DNA of 64,000 nt from Streptomyces eurythermus (GTDB lineage Bacteria; Actinomycetota; Actinomycetes; Streptomycetales; Streptomycetaceae), in contig NZ_BMSK01000011.1 in the NCBI RefSeq assembly GCF_014649115.1, positions 224,306-288,305 of the forward strand. Reading direction: 5' to 3'. Below, in pieces: positions 59,413 to 64,000 of this stretch (positions within the stretch are counted from its first letter, which is position 1; each line of letters starts with the position of its first letter). Position numbers and translations under genes: made by a program. Under the pieces are notes generated by a model. That model had not been told where the DNA came from. It saw only the letters and a list, made by a program, of their open reading frames with translations, and made no database searches.

Positions 59413-60018
59413 CTACAGCCAGCCCGCCTGTTCGGCGATGCGCACGGCGTCCAGCCGGTTGCGGGCGTGGAGTTTGTTGACCGAGGACGCGAGGTAGTTG
59501 CGGACGGTCCCGGTCGACAGGTGCATACGGCGGGCTATCTCGGCGGGGTCGGCGCCGGTGGCCGCCTGGCGCAGCACTTCCGTCTCGCGCGGAGTCAGCG
59601 GACTGACGTCGCTTTCCCAGGAGGCCAGCGCGAGTTCGGGGTCGATGACGCGACCGCCGGCGGCGATCCGCCGGATGGCCGTGGCCAGTTCTTTCGGGGG
59701 CGCTTCCTTCAGCAGATAACCGCTCACGCCCGCGGCCATCGCCCGTTGCAGGGCTCCGGGCCGGCCCAGCGCCGTCAGGACCAGTGTGCGACACTGCGGT
59801 AACTGCTCGTGCAGGGCCGCGGCGGCGCTCAGTCCGTCCAGTCCCGGCAGGTCGATGTCCACCACGAGGACATCCGGGCGGTGCTCCAGCGCCGTCGGCA
59901 CGACGGCGTCCCCCCGGCCCACTTCGGCCACGACCTCGATGCCGCGCTCGCCCGCCAGCAGGGCCACGAGGGCACCACGGATCATCTCCATGTCCTCGGC
60001 CAACATGACTCGTATCAC
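59413..60018 (-). CDS. NarL/FixJ-type response regulator (TTA codon)
   Basis: This 201-aa two-domain regulator has a receiver with acidic residues in MLAEDMEM, the phospho-acceptor Asp in VLVVDIDLPGLDG, Thr in LVLTALGR and Lys in GYLLKEAPPKE. The C-terminal LuxR helix-turn-helix reads LTPRETEVLRQAATGADPAEI and LSTGTVRNYLASSVNKLHARN. The GTG at 60018 is chosen. Codon 73 is TTA (59800-59802), so translation should need bldA. A TATGAT -10 (60062-60067) and a long divergent region with a SARP-type repeat separate it from the MBL gene. It is the likely partner of the convergent kinase. Confidence 0.9.
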   Translation of the reverse strand: MIRVMLAEDMEMIRGALVALLAGERGIEVVAEVGRGDAVVPTALEHRPDVLVVDIDLPGLDGLSAAAALHEQLPQCRTLVLTALGRPGALQRAMAAGVSGYLLKEAPPKELATAIRRIAAGGRVIDPELALASWESDVSPLTPRETEVLRQAATGADPAEIARRMHLSTGTVRNYLASSVNKLHARNRLDAVRIAEQAGWL

Positions 60019-60151
60019 GTTCCGCCCCCCACCTCAGGGCGGTCGGCCCCTGAGTAACTTGATCATACACAGCGCTTGTTCCGAGCGAGTAAACGCTTTC
60101 TGACGGTATGTGAGGATTCGGGCAGCCGGTCGCGCGCGGCACGCACCGTCC

Positions 60152-60206
60152 GCTCCAGGCGTGCTCGACGGGCGCTCGAGACACGCTCCAGGCGCGCTCG
60201 TGGCGG
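60152..60206. promoter_or_regulatory. Five 11-bp direct repeats of SARP-binding type
   Basis: Five units begin at 60152, 60163, 60174, 60185 and 60196: GCTCCAGGCGT, GCTCGACGGGC, GCTCGAGACAC, GCTCCAGGCGC and GCTCGTGGCGG. Each starts with a GCTC[CG]A-type heptamer and four spacer bases, exactly 11 bp apart. SARP activators bind such heptamers (TCGAG type) on one face of the DNA. The site lies between the response regulator and the MBL-acyl-CoA carboxylase genes. No SARP gene is in the window. Confidence 0.65.
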
Positions 60207-60324
60207 CTGTGCGAAGGGGGCGGACGACGGCGGCGAGCAGGCGCTTGAGCGGGACTGCCGGTGGGCCTCGAGCCGGGGGCGCCAGGGTCGTGGTGAGAGC
60301 GGAACGACCCACCGAGGAGAGAGC

Positions 60325-61221
60325 ATGCCTCCGTACCTGACGGAAATCGCCGACGACGTCTACGCCTACGTCCAGCCGGACGGTGGCTGGTGCCTGAACA
60401 ACGCCGGTCTCGTCGTGGCGGAGGGAGAGTCCCTGCTGATCGACACCGCGGCGACCGAGCGCCGGGCCCTGGCGCTGCGCGAGGCCGTCAAGAGTGTCAG
60501 CCCCGCGCTGCCCCGGCTGCTGGTCAACACCCACTCGCACGGCGACCACACCTTCGGCAACTACCTCTTCCCCGAGGCCGCCGTCGTCGGGCACCGCGGC
60601 ACCCGCACCGAAGTGACCCAGGTCGGCAAGCATCTGACGACGCTGTGGCCGGACGTGTGCTGGGGCGATCTCGAACTGCGCCCGCCCGAGGTGACGTTCG
60701 AGGACCGGCTCACCGTGCACGTCGGCGACACGGAGGCCCAGGTGCTGCACCTCGGTCCCGCCCACACCGGCAGTGACGTCGTGGTGTGGCTGCCCGGCCG
60801 GCGCGTGCTGTTCACCGGGGACATCGTGATGTCCGGAGCGACACCGTTCTGCCCGATGGGCTCGGTGGCCGGCTCGCTGGACGCCGTGCGGGCGCTGCGC
60901 GACCTGCGGCCCCGCGTGGTGGTGGCCGGGCACGGGCCGGTGGCCGGCGAGGAGCTGCTGGACACCACCGAGGGCTATCTCCTGCTGCTCCAGCGTCTCG
61001 CGAAGGAGGGTGTGGCGGCGGGGGCCACCGTCCTGGACGTGGCCCGTGAGGCCGAACTCGGCGCTTACGGCGAGCTGTTGGACGCCGAGCGGATCGTCCC
61101 GAACCTGCACCGCGCCTATCTCGAGGAGCGCGGGGCCGAGCGCGGCTGCCCGGTGGACATGCCGGCACTGTTCGCGGAGATGGTGGAGTTCAACGGCGGT
61201 CTGCCCGCCTGCCACGCCTGA
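60325..61221 (+). CDS. MBL-fold metallo-hydrolase (polyketide-cluster type)
   Basis: This 298-aa metallo-beta-lactamase-fold enzyme has the metal motif NTHSHGDHTF (HxHxDH), the later His in GPAHTGSDVVVW, Asp in LFTGDIVM and His in VVAGHGPV. The start ADDVYAYVQPDGGWCLNNAG is typical of members found in type II polyketide clusters (ActIV-like cyclase/thioesterase) and close relatives. The ATG at 60325 follows GAGGAGAG. It is directly upstream of the acyl-CoA carboxylase genes, which would supply malonyl-type extender units. The substrate is unknown. Confidence 0.85.
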   Translation: MPPYLTEIADDVYAYVQPDGGWCLNNAGLVVAEGESLLIDTAATERRALALREAVKSVSPALPRLLVNTHSHGDHTFGNYLFPEAAVVGHRGTRTEVTQVGKHLTTLWPDVCWGDLELRPPEVTFEDRLTVHVGDTEAQVLHLGPAHTGSDVVVWLPGRRVLFTGDIVMSGATPFCPMGSVAGSLDAVRALRDLRPRVVVAGHGPVAGEELLDTTEGYLLLLQRLAKEGVAAGATVLDVAREAELGAYGELLDAERIVPNLHRAYLEERGAERGCPVDMPALFAEMVEFNGGLPACHA

Positions 61222-61227
61222 CCCCGG

Positions 61228-61260
61228 CTTCCAGACGGTTTCCAGGACGGCTCTAGCCAC
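61228..61260 (+). promoter_or_regulatory. Three 11-bp-spaced repeats upstream of the carboxylase beta gene (SARP-like)
   Basis: CTTCCAG (61228), TTTCCAG (61239) and GCTCTAG (61250) are heptamers exactly 11 bp apart, and resemble the GCTCCAG units at 60152. They lie 53-85 bases before the carboxylase start. The match is shorter and weaker than the upstream box. Confidence 0.45.
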
Positions 61261-61312
61261 CGGGCACAGCCTCGCATGACCGCTTGTACGACCTTCCAGA
61301 AGGGGGCGGCAC

Positions 61313-62905
61313 ATGAGCACCGTTGAAGAACGGCCGTTACCGACGGCCCACTTCTCATCCCTGAGCGCCCGCACGGCCGAACTCGCCCAGGTCCGCGAGG
61401 CCGTGCGCCTCGGGCCGGGCGAGGCGGCCACCGCGGCGCAGCACGCCAAGGGCAAACTGACCGCGCGCGAGCGACTGGCACTCCTCTTCGACGAGGGCGA
61501 GTACACCGAGGTCGAGGGGATGCGCCGGCACCGGGCCACCGGGTTCGGGCTGGAGACGAAGCGACCGTACACCGACGGCGTGGTCACCGGCTGGGGGACG
61601 GTGCACGGCCGTACCGTCTTCGCCTACGCGCACGACTTCCGCATCTTCGGCGGCGCGCTCGGTGAGGCCCACGCCGAGAAGATCCACAAGATCATGGACC
61701 TGGCCGAGAAGGCCGGTGCGCCCATCGTCGGCCTGTGCGACGGCGCGGGTGCCCGCATCCAGGAGGGCGTGACCGCGCTGGCCGGCTACGGCGGCATCTT
61801 CCAGCGCAACGTGCGCAACTCCGGCGTCATCCCGCAGATCTCGGTGATCCTGGGGCCGTGCGCGGGCGGTGCCGCGTACTCCCCGGCCCTCACCGACTTC
61901 GTGTTCATGGTGCGCGGCACCTCGCAGATGTTCATCACCGGTCCCGACGTGGTCCAGGCCGTCACCGGCGAGCAGATCACCCAGGACGCGCTCGGCGGTG
62001 CCGACGCGCACTCCACGCTCTCCGGTGTCGCGCACTTCGCGTACGACGACGAGCGGGCCTGCCTGGAGGACGTCCGCCACCTGCTCTCGATGCTGCCCGC
62101 CAACAACCGGGAACGCCCGCCCGCCGAACCGGCCGACGATCCCGCCGACCGCACCAACGAGGCGCTCTACGACCTGGTGCCCGCCGAGCCCGGCCGGGCG
62201 TACGACATGAAGCAGGTCATCGGCGAGATCGTCGACCACGGCGAGTACTTCGAGGTCCACGAGACCTGGGCCACCAACATCATCTGCGCGTTCGCGCGTC
62301 TGGACGGCGAAGTCGTCGGCATCGTCGCCAACCAGCCCGCCGCCCTCGCGGGGGTCCTGGACATCGAGGCGTCGGAGAAGGCCGCCCGGTTCGTGCAGAC
62401 CTGCGACGCGTTCAACATCCCGCTGGTCACCCTCGTCGACGTGCCCGGCTTCCTGCCGGGTGTCGACCAGGAGCACGGCGGGATCATCCGGCACGGCGCG
62501 AAGCTGCTGTACGCGTACTGCAACGCGACCGTGCCGAGGATCTCGCTGACCCTGCGCAAGGCGTACGGCGGTGCGTACATCGTCATGGACTCCCGCTCCA
62601 TCGGCACCGACCTCGCCCTGGCCTGGCCCACCAACGAGATCGCGGTGATGGGCGCGGAGGGGGCGGCGGGCGTCGTCTTCCGCAAGGAGATCGCGGCGTC
62701 CGACGACCCCGAGACGACGCGCCGGGAGCGGATCGAGGAGTACCGCACCCAGCTCATGCACCCCTACTACGCCGCCGAGCGCGGCCTGGTGGACGATGTG
62801 ATCGACCCGGCCGAGACACGGTCCCGGCTGATCGAGGCGCTGGCCATGCTGCGCCACAAGCACGCCCCCCTGCCCACCCGCAAGCACGGGAACCAGCCCC
62901 AGTGA
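61313..62905 (+). CDS. accB: Acyl-CoA carboxylase beta (carboxyltransferase) subunit (TTA codon)
   Basis: This 530-aa carboxyltransferase transfers carboxyl from biotin to acetyl- or propionyl-CoA. It has KLTARERLALLFDEGEYTE, GPCAGGAAYSPALTDF (first oxyanion), then PGFLPGVDQEHGGIIRHGAK and RKAYGGAYIVMDSRS (second oxyanion), in the order of Streptomyces PccB/AccB. The ATG at 61313 follows AGAAGGGGG. Codon 9 (61337-61339) is TTA, unusual for a primary-metabolism copy, suggesting a cluster-specific enzyme. The epsilon gene overlaps its stop by GTGA. Confidence 0.93.
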   Translation: MSTVEERPLPTAHFSSLSARTAELAQVREAVRLGPGEAATAAQHAKGKLTARERLALLFDEGEYTEVEGMRRHRATGFGLETKRPYTDGVVTGWGTVHGRTVFAYAHDFRIFGGALGEAHAEKIHKIMDLAEKAGAPIVGLCDGAGARIQEGVTALAGYGGIFQRNVRNSGVIPQISVILGPCAGGAAYSPALTDFVFMVRGTSQMFITGPDVVQAVTGEQITQDALGGADAHSTLSGVAHFAYDDERACLEDVRHLLSMLPANNRERPPAEPADDPADRTNEALYDLVPAEPGRAYDMKQVIGEIVDHGEYFEVHETWATNIICAFARLDGEVVGIVANQPAALAGVLDIEASEKAARFVQTCDAFNIPLVTLVDVPGFLPGVDQEHGGIIRHGAKLLYAYCNATVPRISLTLRKAYGGAYIVMDSRSIGTDLALAWPTNEIAVMGAEGAAGVVFRKEIAASDDPETTRRERIEEYRTQLMHPYYAAERGLVDDVIDPAETRSRLIEALAMLRHKHAPLPTRKHGNQPQ

Positions 62906-63120
62906 GCGCCGGCCGGCCGCTCGTCGTGGTGGCACACGGCAGTCCCGGCACGGATGAACTGGCCGCGCTGGCAGCGGTGTTGCTGACCATTTCCCGCGGT
63001 TCCGGGGGCACGTCGGCACCGCCGCGCCCCGCACTCGCCTGGTGCCGGGCCAACCCCGCCCATGGATCCGCCGTCGCCTGGGCGGCCGCAACGCGGCCCG
63101 CCTGGACGTCTTCGTCGTGA
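62902..63120 (+). CDS. accE: Acyl-CoA carboxylase epsilon subunit
   Basis: This 72-aa protein starts at a GTG that overlaps the beta-subunit stop (GTGA). VVVAHGSPGTDELAALAAVL is the conserved helix of actinobacterial epsilon subunits (VVxGxPTxEELAAL), which bridge the alpha and beta subunits and raise activity. The C-terminal half is not conserved and ends before the alpha gene (ten-base gap). Confidence 0.85.
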   Translation: MSAGRPLVVVAHGSPGTDELAALAAVLLTISRGSGGTSAPPRPALAWCRANPAHGSAVAWAAATRPAWTSSS

Positions 63121-63130
63121 GAGGACACAC

Positions 63131-64000
63131 GTGAGTCTGCGTAAGGTGCTCATCGCCAACCGTGGCGAAATCGCTGTCCGCGTGGCCCGGGCCTGCCGGG
63201 ACGCCGGGATCGCGAGTGTCGCCGTCTATGCCGACCCGGACCGGGCGGCCCTGCATGTCCGCGCGGCGGACGAGGCGTTCGCGCTGGGGGGTGACACCCC
63301 GGCCACCAGTTACCTGGACATCGAGAAGGTGCTGCTGGCCGCCAAGCAGTCCGGTGCGGACGCGATCCACCCGGGTTACGGCTTCCTGTCCGAGAACGCC
63401 GAGTTCGCCCAGGCGGTCCTGGACGCCGGGCTGATCTGGATCGGCCCGCCGCCGCAGGCCATCCGTGACCTGGGTGACAAGGTCGCCGCCCGGCACATCG
63501 CCCAGCGCGCCGGTGCCCCGCTGGTGGCGGGTACGCCGGACCCGGTCTCGGGTGCGGAGGAGGTCGTGGCCTTCGCGGAGGAGCACGGTCTGCCGATCGC
63601 GATCAAGGCCGCGTTCGGCGGTGGCGGGCGCGGTCTGAAGGTCGCCCGCACCCTCGAAGAGGTCCCCGAGCTGTACGAGTCCGCCGTGCGCGAGGCGGTC
63701 GCCGCGTTCGGCCGCGGCGAGTGCTTCGTGGAGCGGTATCTGGACCGGCCGCGGCATGTGGAGACGCAGTGCCTGGCCGACAAGCACGGCAACGTCGTCG
63801 TGGTCTCCACCCGTGACTGCTCCCTGCAGCGCCGTCACCAGAAACTGGTGGAGGAGGCGCCCGCACCGTTCCTGTCCGACGCTCAGATGGCGGAGTTGTA
63901 CCGGGCGTCGAAGGCCATCCTGAAGGAGGCCGGGTACGAGGGCGCGGGCACGTGTGAGTTCCTGGTGGGGCAGGACGGCACGATCTCCTTCCTGGAGGTC
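63131..64000 (+). CDS. accA: Acyl-CoA carboxylase alpha (biotin carboxylase / BCCP) subunit, cut by window end
   Basis: Only the first 290 codons are visible; the frame is open at the window edge. A GTG at 63131 (GAGAGGAC upstream) begins SLRKVLIANRGEIAVRVARA, the biotin-carboxylase start. The ATP-grasp core has AIHPGYGFLSENAEFAQA, the glycine loop KAAFGGGGRGLKVA and ECFVERYLDRPRHVE, then VSTRDCSLQRRHQKLVEEAP. The biotin carboxyl-carrier domain should follow outside the window. It forms an operon with the epsilon and beta genes, producing malonyl- or methylmalonyl-CoA. Confidence 0.92.
   Translation, partial: MSLRKVLIANRGEIAVRVARACRDAGIASVAVYADPDRAALHVRAADEAFALGGDTPATSYLDIEKVLLAAKQSGADAIHPGYGFLSENAEFAQAVLDAGLIWIGPPPQAIRDLGDKVAARHIAQRAGAPLVAGTPDPVSGAEEVVAFAEEHGLPIAIKAAFGGGGRGLKVARTLEEVPELYESAVREAVAAFGRGECFVERYLDRPRHVETQCLADKHGNVVVVSTRDCSLQRRHQKLVEEAPAPFLSDAQMAELYRASKAILKEAGYEGAGTCEFLVGQDGTISFLEV

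Noticed and set aside
61355..63838. An 827-aa open frame opposite the carboxylase genes
   Set aside because: The opposite strand encodes clear acyl-CoA carboxylase subunits with operon spacing; the long frame is a shadow.

Overview
The window is very G+C rich, its codons mostly end in G or C, and it carries rare TTA (bldA-type) codons. Gene families such as SAV_915, DUF3140, PF04672-type methyltransferases and an XlnA-type xylanase point to a Streptomyces chromosome. All calls come from reading the sequence by eye; no database was searched.

Left flank (1-15.8 kb): two secreted proteins of unknown role, a PucR-type regulator with two TTA codons, a membrane metallophosphoesterase, and a xylan-degrading pair (GH10 xylanase plus a CBM13-esterase) behind a CGAAACTTTCG operator. 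Then come a SAV_915/diaminopimelate decarboxylase pair, an HxlR regulator divergent from an MFS exporter, a two-gene unit whose second gene is frameshifted, a secreted lipase with a TTA codon in its signal peptide, and a dihydrofolate-reductase-like protein.

Integrated element (15966-31183): a perfect 95-bp direct repeat, formed from the 3' part of a tRNA-Pro(GGG) gene and its terminator hairpin, brackets about 15.1 kb that is visibly less G+C rich. The intact tRNA is at the right end, next to a tyrosine integrase whose nucleophilic Tyr appears to be His, so the element may be stranded. The cargo is a polymorphic toxin system: a 1202-aa LamG-domain exoprotein, a 2299-aa RHS protein with a Hint domain and a C-terminal CxxC/DH/CxxC toxin domain, and an overlapping putative immunity gene. 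Near the left end are three degenerate type I-E CRISPR-like repeats at exact 61-nt spacing.

Middle (31.2-48.7 kb): mostly housekeeping and accessory genes. These are DUF309, cobF and cobK, a TauE/SafE permease, acyl-CoA ligase and thiolase, a lysophospholipase-like hydrolase, Dps, DUF3140, an HhH protein, a HAD phosphatase, a PF04672 methyltransferase beside a remnant of a second one, a split FluG-like pair (glutamine synthetase-like plus amidohydrolase) with a Nudix-like protein, and an NB-ARC/TPR (NLR-like) ATPase.

Right part (49.2-64 kb): this looks like secondary or specialised metabolism. Two divergent operons share a perfect MarR-type palindrome: luciferase-like monooxygenase / 3-hydroxyacyl-CoA dehydrogenase / flavin reductase, and MarR / MFS / hydrolase / quinone oxidoreductase / NmrA-like reductase. 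A histidine kinase follows, translationally coupled to a 36-aa TTA-containing leader ORF, and its convergent response regulator also has a TTA codon. Last come an MBL-fold hydrolase and acyl-CoA carboxylase beta, epsilon and alpha genes behind 11-bp direct repeats of SARP-binding type. The cluster probably continues past the right edge.
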